Shown here one piece after another: positions 7,909 through 17,655 of a stretch of DNA of 64,000 nt (within the stretch, counting starts at the first letter, position 1; each line of letters opens with the position of its first letter). Where the stretch lies: positions 372,001-436,000 of the forward strand of contig NZ_WOCD01000003.1 in assembly GCF_009728465.1 (NCBI RefSeq). Direction: 5' to 3'. Under the pieces are notes generated by a model that made no database searches, had not been told where the DNA came from, and worked only from the letters and a program-made list of their open reading frames with translations. The stretch comes from Psychrosphaera haliotis (GTDB lineage: Bacteria; Pseudomonadota; Gammaproteobacteria; Enterobacterales; Alteromonadaceae). Both the position numbers and the translations under genes were made by a program.

Positions 7909-9595
7909 TTAACCCAATAGACTTAGGGCTAATGTTCCAGACTGATTTGCTTGAGTTAATAGCGACGCTGAAGCCTGCTGAATAATCTGAAGTCTTGAAA
8001 GATCGGCCGTTGCCTGCGCGTAATCAGTGTCTCTAATTCTTGAGAATGACGCTGACAAATTTTCTTTTTGGTTGTTAAGGTTATTTACCGTGCTTTCCAT
8101 TCGATTCATGGCGGCACCAAAACTTGAACGCTCAAAGTCAATTAAAGCTAACGCTTTATCTACTTCGGTTATCGCTCTTTGAGAATTAGCAAAAGACGTA
8201 ACGTCCAGATCTTTAATGCCTAGTGATGTGGTACTAAATGAATTTGTTCTAACTGCCAGCGTTTCATTCGCATTGGCACCAATTTGAAATTTAAATACCG
8301 TAGAGCCAGAGCCTGGACGAAGGTTTGGTTTCTGCAAGATCTTCGATAAAACTACTATACTCTCGACTTGATATCGCATTTGCTAAAATATCTTCTGAAT
8401 TAAGTACTGAGCCTTGGTCAGCATCTTTGCCGCCAATTGCACCCGTATCATCATTAGCTAAATTTATATCTGTGTCCCAGAATGTCGATTTATTTGCATC
8501 AAAATCAGCGATAAAGGCTGCTTCATTGGCCCAAGTTCCCTCTTCAGCAAAAGCTTCGTCCAATGTCATTGGGTTACCACCGTTACCAGTAGCTAAATAT
8601 TGCATTATTTCTTTAATGCCTTCGCCACCATTGCCTTTGATACCTTCATGCATATAACGTGTCGCTAAAAAGCCTGCGCTATATTCCGCAGAAGACCCGC
8701 CCCAAGCACCAGCTAAGTTGACTCCTGTTACTGCGGCTTTACCGTCTGCGGCAAGTCTTTCATCAGCACCATGTATTAACTCTGCTGAACCTTCGACAAA
8801 CCAAGTAGAGACTGCACCAGGCGTGCCCAAGTTCCAATTTGCAAACTGTACTGCATGAACCATTTCGTGGGCTATAATTCTATCCGCATAAACGCCACCG
8901 CCGGCGTCATTACCGCTAGGACCATTATTTGGGTTGAAGCTTATATCAGCCAAAGAAATGTCTAAAGTCATGGCTGTTGCGCGTCCAAATGCATCAAATG
9001 TACCTGATGAAACTGTTGCTAACGCTCCGCTTGCTATATCTGGTGTAAAAGTGACCGCCATTGGTAACGCTTTAGGATCAATACCAAAATACTCACTAAT
9101 TCTGGCTTCTGGTTCAGCTAGCCACGTTTGTAAGTAGGCTAGACGATCGTCGTATTCTCCTGGCACCCTTGAGTTCGGAGCCTCTTCAAATAAACGTTGT
9201 CCGCCGAAGGTAGTGGTTTCGTTAATACGATTAAGCTCTTGTTTTAATGCTACTACTTCTTCGTTGAGCGACTTTCTATCAACAACAGTGTTGGTAGCAT
9301 TTGAGGATTGAACGGCAATATCTCGAATACGTTGGAGGATATTAGTGGACTCTTGCAATGCACCTTCTGCTGTTTGCAACATTGAAATGCCGTCGTTGGC
9401 GTTGCGAATGGCAACGGAATATCCTCTGATTTGGGCATTTAGTCGGTTAGAGATCTGCATACCTGCTGCATCATCACCTGAAGAATTTACACGAGATCCA
9501 GAAGCTAACTTTTCATACGTGCTCGTCAAAGCATCAGTATTCCTGCGGAATACGGACGCTATTTGCAACGCATTTGTGTTAGTTTGGATTTGCAT
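7909..9595 (-). CDS. Flagellinolysin: flagellin with inserted zinc metallopeptidase (one apparent frameshift)
   Basis: Residues 1-136 are a normal flagellin N-terminus ending [10 protein letters not shown]. About residues 145-420 are an inserted peptidase domain with HEMVH at 243-247 and the downstream ligand in [15 protein letters not shown] (Glu268), the gluzincin-type signature of the described flagellinolysin family. Flagellin resumes at [18 protein letters not shown] and ends ALSLLG. The reading frame breaks at about 8310-8332: the peptidase frame would stop at 8291 after a nonsense tail, while the flagellin C-terminus is open in the next frame. Removing one base, for instance an A in GCAGAAACC near 8330, restores about 561 residues. 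The product should be exported, polymerise into the filament and cleave protein at its surface. It has its own sigma-28 promoter. Confidence 0.9.
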
Positions 9596-9597
9596 TC

Positions 9598-9643
9598 AAA
9601 ACCACCGAATAAAAGTTATCAATAATGTATCGGCGGTGGTTTT
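9598..9643. repeat. Perfect 10-bp inverted repeat spanning the flagellinolysin promoter and ribosome binding site
   Basis: AAAACCACCG at 9598-9607 and CGGTGGTTTT at 9634-9643 (plus strand) are exact inverted copies with a 26-base loop. On the minus strand the second arm contains the ribosome binding site GGTGG, six bases before the ATG. The first arm lies in the promoter spacer, upstream of the expected start of transcription. It may serve as terminator or attenuator for read-through from the upstream flagellin gene (stop at 9691). Confidence 0.75.
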
Positions 9644-9653
9644 TTATACTTTA
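9627..9653 (-). promoter_or_regulatory. Sigma-28 (FliA) promoter of the flagellinolysin gene
   Basis: On the minus strand the sequence reads TAAAGTAT-N11-GCCGATAC, against the enteric FliA consensus TAAAGTTT-N11-GCCGATAA, with exact spacing. Transcription should start near 9620, giving a leader of about 25 bases. Confidence 0.85.
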
Positions 9654-9690
9654 ATTTATTTTACTAAATTATTGAGATTATTATTTAGTG

Positions 9691-11262
9691 CTAACCTAGC
9701 AGTGAAATTGCTTGTTCTGGCATTGAGTTAGCTTGGCTTAATATTGCAGTAGATGCTTGTTGTGTCACTTGCAGCCTTGTTAACTCTGCGGCTTCTTTTG
9801 AATAATCAGCATCAACCAACTGAGAACGTGAGTTTTCGGTATTCTCATGAACATTAGCGAGGTTATTGATGGTTGACGTAAGTCTGTTTGTCAATGCACC
9901 TACCGAAGCCCGTGCACGATCTATTTTTGCTAAGCTAGCATCTATAACAGAAATTGCAGTTTGAGCATTTGCCTGGGTCAATATATTAACGTCTGCAATA
10001 CTTTCTGTGGTCGCAAACTGATTGTCACCGCTTTCGCCAATACCATTGTGTAAAATGCCAAAGTCTATATTTGAAGAAACTGAAAAAGACTCTCCGGTTG
10101 GTGCCGTAAATGATAAATAGCCTCTTACAATTGCGCTACTACCATCATTATTAATTGCAGTACTACTTACGTAGTTATTATCCTTATCTAGAGATCTTAG
10201 CTCAATAACATTGTTGCTCGATTCTGACGTTTCTTGGTATTCAGAAATAGAAATGTTTTCGCCATTTGCACTTGTTAATAACAAGGATCCATCCGCACTA
10301 TTTAGCGAAGCACCAATACCAGTAACAGCAGCTTGTTCATTAAACTTATTCATAAGTGTTGATAAGTCTTTCTGATACTCGCCAGTCGCGGTAAATGATA
10401 TATCGGCAACATCTTGCCCACTCCCCACTTTTAACGTTACCGTTTCTCCCGCATCGAATGCCGTTCTATTTGAGCTTAACCCGTTGTGTACATGAAGGCT
10501 GACTTCATTTTTAGCGCTACTTTTTACACCCGTATCGTTAAACGCTAAATTTATTTTTCGAGACATCTCTTTTGCGGAATCTGCAGAGCTTAATTGGACT
10601 GAGTCGGTTTTTAGCCCATTAATCGTTAGCGTTTCTGAGCTCGCACCCGGAGCACCGTTGCCAAAACCAGTAAGGGACATATTTGAATGCGCTGCAGATA
10701 AGCTATTTCCTGAATAAATACCGCCAATACCTTGTCCATTAGGTTGGTAGTTAAAACGCTGTAAATCTTTAGCAAATACCGAAGTTAAAGATCCACTGAT
10801 AATTTCGTTGGCATCTGCACCAACTTGAAATGCTTGCACACCAAACGAACCATTCAGTATATTTTGACCGCCAAACGTTGTTTGTTCGGCTATACGATTT
10901 AACTCTTGTGTTAACTGGGAAAACTCGTCATTTAAGGCTTGGAGGTCACTACTCTGATTGGTTGCGTTTGCCGCTTGTATGGAAAGGTCTCTCATCCTGT
11001 GCAAGATGTTAGTGCTTTCTTGCATGCCACCTTCGGCTGTTTGCATAATTGAGATGCCGTCATTGGCGTTTCTAATTGCAACTTGGTAGCCCAGTCCCAT
11101 TTTATTTAAACGATTGGAAATTTGTAAATTAGCACTGTCGTCTGACGCTGACTGAATTCGCTGACCACTGCTAAGAGTGCTCATTCTGTCAGACAGGGAC
11201 AATGAGTTTGAAGATATCTCATTACCTAGTTTAATTGCTGTCGCATTGGTCATTATTTGCAT
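9691..11262 (-). CDS. Flagellin (523 residues)
   Basis: Conserved N-terminal (about 1-165) and C-terminal (about 430-523) flagellin regions flank a 260-residue variable outer domain that contains a flagellin-IN type motif ([19 protein letters not shown]). The start MQIMTNAT differs from the MALTVN start of the three flagellins further upstream but resembles the flagellinolysin start (MQIQTNTN), so these two are probably sister genes. Start ATG at 11262, with GGA eight bases upstream. It is preceded by the fliS terminator, so it should have its own promoter, but I see no full sigma-28 or sigma-54 match. Confidence 0.92.
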   Translation of the reverse strand: MQIMTNATAIKLGNEISSNSLSLSDRMSTLSSGQRIQSASDDSANLQISNRLNKMGLGYQVAIRNANDGISIMQTAEGGMQESTNILHRMRDLSIQAANATNQSSDLQALNDEFSQLTQELNRIAEQTTFGGQNILNGSFGVQAFQVGADANEIISGSLTSVFAKDLQRFNYQPNGQGIGGIYSGNSLSAAHSNMSLTGFGNGAPGASSETLTINGLKTDSVQLSSADSAKEMSRKINLAFNDTGVKSSAKNEVSLHVHNGLSSNRTAFDAGETVTLKVGSGQDVADISFTATGEYQKDLSTLMNKFNEQAAVTGIGASLNSADGSLLLTSANGENISISEYQETSESSNNVIELRSLDKDNNYVSSTAINNDGSSAIVRGYLSFTAPTGESFSVSSNIDFGILHNGIGESGDNQFATTESIADVNILTQANAQTAISVIDASLAKIDRARASVGALTNRLTSTINNLANVHENTENSRSQLVDADYSKEAAELTRLQVTQQASTAILSQANSMPEQAISLLG

Positions 11263-11271
11263 TACAAAATT

Positions 11272-11302
11272 CCAAAAAAAAAGTAACCCGATTGGATTAC
11301 TT
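11272..11302 (-). terminator. Rho-independent terminator after fliS
   Basis: On the minus strand AGTAATCC pairs with GGGTTACT (one G-T wobble) across a four-base loop and is followed by nine T. It lies 31 bases after the fliS stop and separates the flaG-fliD-fliT-fliS unit from the next flagellin. Confidence 0.85.
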
Positions 11303-11332
11303 TATGGAATTTTCGTGCCAGTTATATAAGTT

Positions 11333-11710
11333 TTAAACCTGATCAGATATTTGATCCCAACCATCTTTTATGGTCTTAATTAACTCAACAACTTCATCTA
11401 CTTTTTTATGATCTTTCTCAATATTGGCCTGTACAAGTTGCAACTGCATATAATCATAAAGGGCGTTTAAGTTCTCAGATATCTCGCCACCTTTTTCCAT
11501 ATCTAATGCACTGTTTAATGCCAGAATAATGTCAATCGCATTGGCTAACGTATCGTGATAATTGCCGCTGCCATTTTCCATCATTGCGGATACTTTTATT
11601 AATCTGTCAATTGCTCCAGCCATCAATAATTGGATAACTTTATGTGGAGATGCATCAGTCAATTGTGTCTGAGCATTCATGTGGTTGTACATTTTAATTG
11701 CTCTGCGCAT
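11333..11710 (-). CDS. fliS: Flagellin export chaperone FliS
   Basis: This is a 125-residue, mostly helical cytosolic protein with the FliS pattern: a YNHMNAQTQLTDASPHKVIQLLMAGAIDRL start, helices with SALDMEKGGEISENLNALYDYM, and a helical tail. It binds the C-terminus of newly made flagellin, keeps it from polymerising early and passes it to FlhA. GAGAG precedes the ATG by five bases. It follows the FliT-like gene by 31 bases in the flaG-fliD operon and is ended by the hairpin at 11272-11302. Length is usual for the family. Confidence 0.92.
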   Translation of the reverse strand: MRRAIKMYNHMNAQTQLTDASPHKVIQLLMAGAIDRLIKVSAMMENGSGNYHDTLANAIDIILALNSALDMEKGGEISENLNALYDYMQLQLVQANIEKDHKKVDEVVELIKTIKDGWDQISDQV

Positions 11711-11741
11711 ACTTACTCTCTTTTATACTCTTCAATATCTA

Positions 11742-12023
11742 TTAAACATTAAGATATTTATTAATTTTTTTGCCATTCGTCTTGGCGCTATGAATTTGTT
11801 CTCTAATCTCATGTCGAGCTTTCAACAAATCTGCTTCTATCTGCTTGTGCAAAGTAATACATTGTTTAATAAGTACTTCTTTTTTTAGAATATCTGCTTC
11901 ACTTTCAATTTCCGTTTTACAAGACTCATCAAAACGGTTTAAAACTGATTCAAGCTGTTCCACGTCTTTTGACTTCAATGCTGTATCAAAATCAGACTTG
12001 ATAGTGGCTAAAAAGGTAGCCAT
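11742..12023 (-). CDS. FliT-like small helical protein
   Basis: A 93-residue charged, all-helical protein whose ATG overlaps the last base of the fliD stop codon (TAATG), so it is translationally coupled to fliD. It sits between fliD and fliS, the standard place of FliT, the FliD cap-protein chaperone. FliT sequences are poorly conserved and no invariant motif can be cited, so the name rests on position, size and coiled-coil character. Confidence 0.6.
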   Translation of the reverse strand: MATFLATIKSDFDTALKSKDVEQLESVLNRFDESCKTEIESEADILKKEVLIKQCITLHKQIEADLLKARHEIREQIHSAKTNGKKINKYLNV

Positions 12024-13414
12024 TAGTTTTGTTTAACCACGCCTGGCAGACTATCTAGCTGGGCCGTCAAGTAGCTACCCGTTGAGTTCAGCTGACCGAC
12101 AAGTAAATCCATGGCATTAAACTGACTAAATAATCTATTTTCTAATGCTGTCATTTTTTCTGCAAAGTTAGCGCGTTCTTCATCGAGTCGATCTAACGTG
12201 GTCTTATAGCTGTTTATTTTGACTTGAATAAGCCCGTCACCGCCAGTATAACCTTCTAGCGTTTCAGTTAGCTTACCCATGATGCTGTCGTCACCAACAA
12301 ATAAGTTTTTAACGCCTTCAAAGTTATTGTCTACGCCACTCTTAAGGACTGTTTCATCAACATCTAACAACCCCTCGCGTGTTGTTGTTATACCTAATGC
12401 AGCTAGACTAAGACCACCGTTGCTCTCAGAGCCACTTAGAATATTTTTTACTTGCGACGTTAATGAACGTAAAAGAGACTCACCGACAAGTTTTCCTACA
12501 ATTTGTGACTCAGAGTTTACTCGACCTAGTGAAACTGAGGTTTCCAGAAAGGTGTTGTAAGATGACGCAAATTCAGCAAGGGCCTCGCCTACGGCAGACG
12601 TATCTTGTGAAACTGTAATTGCATTATTATCACCAACATCGTTGGCCTTTTTAACATTAATTGATACGCCTTCAATTGCATCGGTAAAAAGGTTACTGCT
12701 TTGAGTAACACGCAAAAAGTTGTCTATTAAGATTTCAGCATCTTTAGGCTCTTGGGTTTGCAACATGTCTGCAGTGTCAGTCCCAGAGAAAGCAAATTTA
12801 GATAACCCTAAGGCATCTGCATCATTACCGTCGTCATCTGTGACCGCGATAGTAATTGCATTATCTAAACCAATGTCATCACTTGTGAAAACTAAATGTT
12901 GGCCATCATTGTCAGTAACAATTGAAGCAGTAATACCTGGGTTACCTTCAGCTTCATTTATTTTATCTTTTAAATCTCGAAGTGTTTCTGTGCCATCTAA
13001 CGTTAAGTCAAGCGTAGAGCCATTAACCGTTAGACTCATGGTTCCAGAACCGACCGTATCATCATCTGCATAAGCGCCAGATGTAATTTTTTGCCCTTGA
13101 GCAATAGAGACAACTTCAACTTTGAATGAACTTGGTGCCGCCTCTGATGTGACCGAAGTGCTGAAGAACTCATTTGACGTTGGTGATATTTTGTTTAATT
13201 CAAAGTTTGTCGCGTCATTCAGTTTTTTGGCAGCATCTTCAAATGCCGAAACGGCGCTAACCAAACTACCAAATGCTGTTATTTTAGACGTTGCCGTTTG
13301 TTCTTGAGAAGCTATACGCGATTCAAAAGGTGCCTGCTCTGATTGTACAAGTCCGGTAACAATACCAGTAACATCAAGGCCTGAACCTATACCAGGTGAA
13401 GATAAACCAGCCAT
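12023..13414 (-). CDS. fliD: Flagellar cap protein FliD
   Basis: The 463-residue protein starts with the FliD signature SSPGIGSGLDVTGIVTGLVQSEQAP and ends with a coiled region (about 400-463) typical of the FliD C-terminus. The middle has two beta-rich domains with a flagellin-IN-like motif. FliD forms a pentameric cap at the filament tip, folds incoming flagellin and can act as an adhesin. It follows flaG by 38 bases and overlaps the FliT-like gene by one base. Length is within the family range. Confidence 0.95.
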   Translation of the reverse strand: MAGLSSPGIGSGLDVTGIVTGLVQSEQAPFESRIASQEQTATSKITAFGSLVSAVSAFEDAAKKLNDATNFELNKISPTSNEFFSTSVTSEAAPSSFKVEVVSIAQGQKITSGAYADDDTVGSGTMSLTVNGSTLDLTLDGTETLRDLKDKINEAEGNPGITASIVTDNDGQHLVFTSDDIGLDNAITIAVTDDDGNDADALGLSKFAFSGTDTADMLQTQEPKDAEILIDNFLRVTQSSNLFTDAIEGVSINVKKANDVGDNNAITVSQDTSAVGEALAEFASSYNTFLETSVSLGRVNSESQIVGKLVGESLLRSLTSQVKNILSGSESNGGLSLAALGITTTREGLLDVDETVLKSGVDNNFEGVKNLFVGDDSIMGKLTETLEGYTGGDGLIQVKINSYKTTLDRLDEERANFAEKMTALENRLFSQFNAMDLLVGQLNSTGSYLTAQLDSLPGVVKQN

Positions 13415-13452
13415 AAAAGCTCCCCTTAAATTAAATCACTTCTGATGTTCAC

Positions 13453-13902
13453 CTATACTTTTGTTTCAAGTAAGTTTCCTGAAACATGGAAAACATCGGT
13501 TATTTTTGCAAGATTTTGTGCAAGCTTCAAAACTTCTTCAGAAGGAATTTGGCGGATAATTTCACCATTGGTTCCATCTTTCACTGTTACAACTTGCCTA
13601 CCAGTATCTGTATCGACCGTAAACTTTAATTCTTTATCAATTAAATTGACAAATTCCTGCAAGTTAGATGCCACATCCTCTAAAACCTGTTGTTGATCAT
13701 CAACCTGCGACTCTTCTGCAACCTTTGCGACACTCTCTTTTTCTGCGACTGCTTTAACTGACTCAACACCATTAACATCGGCGACTGCGCTGTTCGTTAA
13801 CGCCTGTGCTTCTGCTTTTTTATTTATGTCAGTTACCTGGCTTGCGCCAGCCCTGTCTTGATTTTGAATTGCGGCTGCCGAGGCAGCGTTGATAGTATTC
13901 AT
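13453..13902 (-). CDS. flaG: FlaG family protein
   Basis: FlaG proteins influence filament length and lie between flagellin and fliD genes, as here. The N-terminal 80 residues are low-complexity and Ala/Val-rich. The conserved part is the last 70 residues: a helix followed by LKFTVDTDTGRQVVTVKDGTNGEIIRQIP, the diagnostic FlaG strand pair, then EEVLKLAQNL. I take the ATG at 13902 (MNTINAAS) with GGTGA five bases upstream; a longer version from 13914 adds four residues. A hairpin at 13936-13968 isolates it from the flagellin above. Confidence 0.88.
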   Translation of the reverse strand: MNTINAASAAAIQNQDRAGASQVTDINKKAEAQALTNSAVADVNGVESVKAVAEKESVAKVAEESQVDDQQQVLEDVASNLQEFVNLIDKELKFTVDTDTGRQVVTVKDGTNGEIIRQIPSEEVLKLAQNLAKITDVFHVSGNLLETKV

Positions 13903-13935
13903 TGTCATCACCATTTTATATACTGCTTAAACCAC

Positions 13936-13968
13936 AAAACCAATGGTCAGTAGATTGCCATTGGTTTT
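13936..13968 (-). terminator. Hairpin between flagellin (14024) and flaG
   Basis: AAAACCAATGG and CCATTGGTTTT are exact 11-base inverted repeats with an 11-base loop. On the minus strand the second arm ends in TTTT. It lies 56 bases after the flagellin stop and is probably its terminator. Confidence 0.7.
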
Positions 13969-14023
13969 AGTATAGACGACCAATTAAATATTAGCCGTCG
14001 TTGTGGCCATTGGCTAGTCTTTA

Positions 14024-15536
14024 TTAGCCTAGAAGACTTAGCGCCGCCTGAGGTAACTGGTTCGCCTGAGCTAAGATTGAAGTACCAGCCTGCTGTAGGA
14101 TTTGGTTCTTAGTCAATTGAGCCGTTTCAACAGTGAAGTCTGTATCACGAATACGTGAACGAGCAGCTGTTGAGTTCTCAGAGATAGAGCTTAAGTTATT
14201 CACTGTAGAGCTTAGACGGTTTTGAACAGCACCTAGTGTTGAACGGTTACGGTCAATTTTCGCTAATGCACCATCAATTACAGAGATAGCATCTTGAGCG
14301 CCACGAGCTGTAGTCAGGTCAATATCGTCCTTAATTGTTTTCTCTGTTGCAATCTGAGCCGTACCAGCTGTAATTTCAGCTGCTGTTGTTGAAGCGATGT
14401 TAAACAACAAAGTACTATCAGCTTGTAAACGACCACGAAACTGATGCTGCGATGTTCGTCGTAGTTACAGTAGAAGCCGCACCTGTTAGTGCACCAGCTG
14501 AATCTAACGCTTGAAGAACAAGGTCATTGGCCGTTGTAGTATCACCTTCAGCAAAGTTATTCACTTCGATGTTATCACCAGCTTCAGACGTTAAGCTAAT
14601 TGCTGTGTTTTGAGCATCAAATTTTGCACCAATCCCAGTTACAGAAGCCTTTTCGTTAATTTTGTTCGTTAGCGTTTGTAAATCATCCGCAGCAACACCT
14701 GTTGCAGTGAATGAGATTGTCTCAACCGCTTCACCGTTACCTAAGTCAAAACTAACTGTTTCATCTGCATCAAAAACTGCACCAGAAGTTAAACGAACTT
14801 CAGTAATAGCGTCGGCTTTAACACCCGTTGTATTAAACTCAGCGTTAATTTTGCTAGCGATATCTGCAGCAGAGTCATCGGCAGCAACCGAAACCGCAGC
14901 TGGGTTAACACCATTAACTGTTAGTGTTTGTGCAGTTAATGCGTTAGCTGTACGAGCACCAGCTAATGTCGCATTTGATGCTGTACCTTCACCAAGACCA
15001 GTACCGTCTAATATTGCACGAGCACTACCAAGGTCATCTGTTTGTGAAGAGTTAATTGCTAAACCAATTGTTTGGTTTGCATCAGCACCAACTTGGAATT
15101 GTTGATTACCAAATGAGCCGTCTAGTAGGTTTTGACCACCAAACGTAGTTGTATCTGCGATTCTGTCTAACTCTGATTGTAATTGAGTTACTTCTTCTTG
15201 AAGCGCTTTACGGTCAACTGTTGTGTTTGTTGCGTTAGCAGACTGTACAGAAAGGTCACGCATACGTTGAAGTATGTTCGTGCTTTCTTGAAGTGCACCT
15301 TCAGCCGTTTGAGCCATTGAAATACCGTCGTTAGCGTTACGTACAGCAACGTTAAGGCCATTGATTTGAGACGTTAGACGGTTAGAAATTTGTAGACCCG
15401 CTGCATCGTCTTTCGCACTATTGATACGTAGACCAGATGCTAAACGCTCCATTGAAGTCTTAAGACCACCAGACGCCATGCCCAGTTTATTTTGAGCGTT
15501 TATTGAGGCTGGATTTGAGTTTACTGTTAATGCCAT
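14024..15536 (-). CDS. Flagellin (frameshifted in this sequence)
   Basis: The N-terminal part (15536 down to about 14440) carries the MALTVNSN start, the conserved D0/D1 helices and an outer domain with a flagellin-IN motif. The C-terminus (about 14438 down to 14024, ending QAALSLLG) continues in another frame. The break is at an AAA run at 14439-14441: the frame reads SVSWSFTS and stops, but removing one A restores [18 protein letters not shown], matching [16 protein letters not shown] in the next flagellin. The repaired protein is about 503 residues. Start is the ATG at 15536 with TAGGAG upstream; the same frame is open further up to 15680 but that part lies inside the promoter. Confidence 0.92.
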
Positions 15537-15588
15537 GTTGATTCTCCTACCCCTAAGCGGGTGAAAGTTAATATTTCGTTCAAAAATG

Positions 15589-15616
15589 TTATCGGCGCTT
15601 TTATGAACGCCTTTAA
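15589..15616 (-). promoter_or_regulatory. Sigma-28 (FliA) promoter of the 14024-15536 flagellin
   Basis: On the minus strand TAAAGGCG-N11-GCCGATAA matches the FliA -10 element perfectly with exact spacing. The expected start near 15582 gives a leader of about 45 bases. Confidence 0.9.
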
Positions 15617-15668
15617 TATTTTTTTTAACTTTTTTGAAAATAACAGAGCTAAAATGGATAAAACGTAG

Positions 15669-15694
15669 AAAGGACAGCACTTTGGCTGTCCTTT
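15669..15694. terminator. Hairpin between two flagellin genes
   Basis: AAAGGACAGC (15669-15678) and GCTGTCCTTT (15685-15694) are perfect inverted arms with a six-base loop. It lies 33 bases below the stop of the 15727 flagellin. The T run is stronger on the plus side, so it may be an imperfect terminator or processing hairpin for the minus transcript. Confidence 0.65.
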
Positions 15695-15726
15695 ATTTTT
15701 TTGATTACTTTTTATATTTGAGCGAA

Positions 15727-17268
15727 TTAACCGCCTAAAAGACTCAAAGCTGCCTGCGGAACCTGATTCGCCTGCGCTAAAATCGTAGTACCTGCTTGTT
15801 GCAGTATTTGGTTTTTAGTTAGTTGCGCTGTTTCCGTTGCAAAGTCTGTATCTCGAATTCGAGAGCGAGCCGCTGAAGAATTCTCAGAAATTGACGACAA
15901 GTTATTTATTGTCGATTGCAAACGGTTCTGAACGGCACCTAATGTTGAACGGTTACGGTCAATTTTCGCTAACGCACCATCAATTACAGCAATTGCATTT
16001 TGTGCACTATCGGCCGTTGTTAGGTCAACAGAGTCAACAGATATTTCCGTTGCTTGCACGGTAGTACCTGTTGCCGCGTTAACAACACTGTCAGCAGCCA
16101 ATGCTTCTGTCGATGTCACATTAAACAGTAGCGTACTATCTAGTTGCACAAAACCACGCACAACTGCAGCTGGGGTAGCCGCTGCTATTGGTCCTGATGG
16201 AGCAACAACTGCGCCCGTTTCAGTAATTGCAGATAACGTTAGGTCATTTGCAGTAGTACCAGCCTCTCCAAACGCTGCAATTTCAATGTCATCACCAGCT
16301 TCAGAGGTTAAGTCGATGGCAGTTTCCGCTGCGTTAAACTTAGCGCCTATACCTGTCACCGATGCTTTTTCGTTAATTTTGTTGGTCAACGTCTGCAAAT
16401 CGTCAGCTAGTGAACCTGTTGCAGTAAAGCTGATGATCTCAGCTTTTGAACCAGTACCATTACTTAATTCAAAGGTAATCGTTTCGCCTGCATCAAAGTT
16501 AGTATCGCCAGCTTCTTCCAAGCGAGCTAACGTACGAGCATCTGCTTTAACACCTGTTGTGTTAAATTCAGCTGATATCTTTGAAGCTACTTCTGCTGCA
16601 GAATCATTTTGACTCAACGCTACGTTTGCTGGATTAACACCGTCAATCGTTAGCGTTTGTGTCGGCAACAAGAAGTCTGCATCAGCTTGAACAGCTGCAA
16701 GCGTTGCCCCAGCTTCAGCTACTGCCATTGTGCCACCGTTTAAGTAACTTCTTGCACTGCCAAGATCATCAGTTTGTGCTGAATTAACTGCCAATCCAAT
16801 AGTTTCATTAGCGTTCGCACCAACTTGAAATTGTTGGTTGCCAAATGAACCATCCAATAAGCTTTGACCACCAAACGTTGTCGTATCTGCAATTCGGTTA
16901 AGCTCAGATTTTAGCTGAACCACTTCTTCTTGCAGTGCTTTACGATCAACCGTTGTATTCGTTGCATTGGCCGCTTGAATCGAAAGATCTCGCATTCTTT
17001 GCAGGATGTTAGTACTTTCCTGCAGCGCGCCTTCCGCCGTTTGGGCCATTGAAATACCGTCATTGGCATTTCGGACAGCGACATTTAAACCATTAATTTG
17101 AGACGTCAAACGGTTTGAAATTTGTAAACCAGCGGCGTCATCTCGAGCACTGTTAATTCGCAAACCAGAAGCAAGTCGCTGCATCGAAGTTTCTAAACCC
17201 TTGGAGGATCCCATAAGGTTACGCTGGCCATTAAGCGATGCCACATTTGTATTTACTGTTAATGCCAT
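15727..17268 (-). CDS. Flagellin (513 residues)
   Basis: A full-length flagellin: N-terminal D0/D1 ([20 protein letters not shown] to about residue 175), a variable outer domain with the flagellin-IN motif [19 protein letters not shown], and a C-terminal D1/D0 region ending QAALSLLGG. It is most similar to the frameshifted gene below it and the 17656 gene above it, so the three are probably tandem duplicates. Start is ATG 17268 with AGGAG six bases upstream, not the preceding GTG. The 325-base gap above it holds the upstream gene's terminator; I see no full sigma-28 match there, only a weak sigma-54-like TGGTAT-N5-TTGA near 17335. Confidence 0.95.
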   Translation of the reverse strand: MALTVNTNVASLNGQRNLMGSSKGLETSMQRLASGLRINSARDDAAGLQISNRLTSQINGLNVAVRNANDGISMAQTAEGALQESTNILQRMRDLSIQAANATNTTVDRKALQEEVVQLKSELNRIADTTTFGGQSLLDGSFGNQQFQVGANANETIGLAVNSAQTDDLGSARSYLNGGTMAVAEAGATLAAVQADADFLLPTQTLTIDGVNPANVALSQNDSAAEVASKISAEFNTTGVKADARTLARLEEAGDTNFDAGETITFELSNGTGSKAEIISFTATGSLADDLQTLTNKINEKASVTGIGAKFNAAETAIDLTSEAGDDIEIAAFGEAGTTANDLTLSAITETGAVVAPSGPIAAATPAAVVRGFVQLDSTLLFNVTSTEALAADSVVNAATGTTVQATEISVDSVDLTTADSAQNAIAVIDGALAKIDRNRSTLGAVQNRLQSTINNLSSISENSSAARSRIRDTDFATETAQLTKNQILQQAGTTILAQANQVPQAALSLLGG

Positions 17269-17593
17269 CACAATCTCCTTTCAGACTGTTTAATATCAAT
17301 ATTGCTTTTTGTTTAAACAAACATTCAATTTCCATACCAAAAATTTAAAAGCCATATTATTACGTTTCAACTTTGTGTATTTTATTGAATCGCCTCGTTA
17401 AACTGCTTCGGAGCTGCAGTTTTATGGGGAATTAAGTCAGTTCGAAAGCCACGATTGGATAATCAGCAATTCAGTTATTTTAAGCGAATAATTGTTTGCG
17501 GCAATTTGATGCCATTATGTGGAATATTTTGAAAGGCAAAGAATTTCCGCCTGAAAATAGTTGGTTAGAACCAGATAAGCTCGAAAAAACTCG

Positions 17594-17615
17594 AAAAAAA
17601 GCCCCTTTCGGGGCT
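17594..17615 (-). terminator. Rho-independent terminator of the 17656 flagellin
   Basis: On the minus strand AGCCCC-GAAA-GGGGCT is followed by seven T. It is 40 bases below the stop codon and is the strongest terminator in the window. Confidence 0.92.
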
Positions 17616-17655
17616 ATTAGAGAATGAGAAAACAATTTTTGTGTTACCTGTCGGG

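Noticed and set aside
8291-8379. Programmed frameshift joining the peptidase and flagellin C-terminus
   Set aside because: No clear slippery heptamer with a downstream structure is visible, and the other broken genes share the same GAAAC error context, so an indel in the sequence is simpler.
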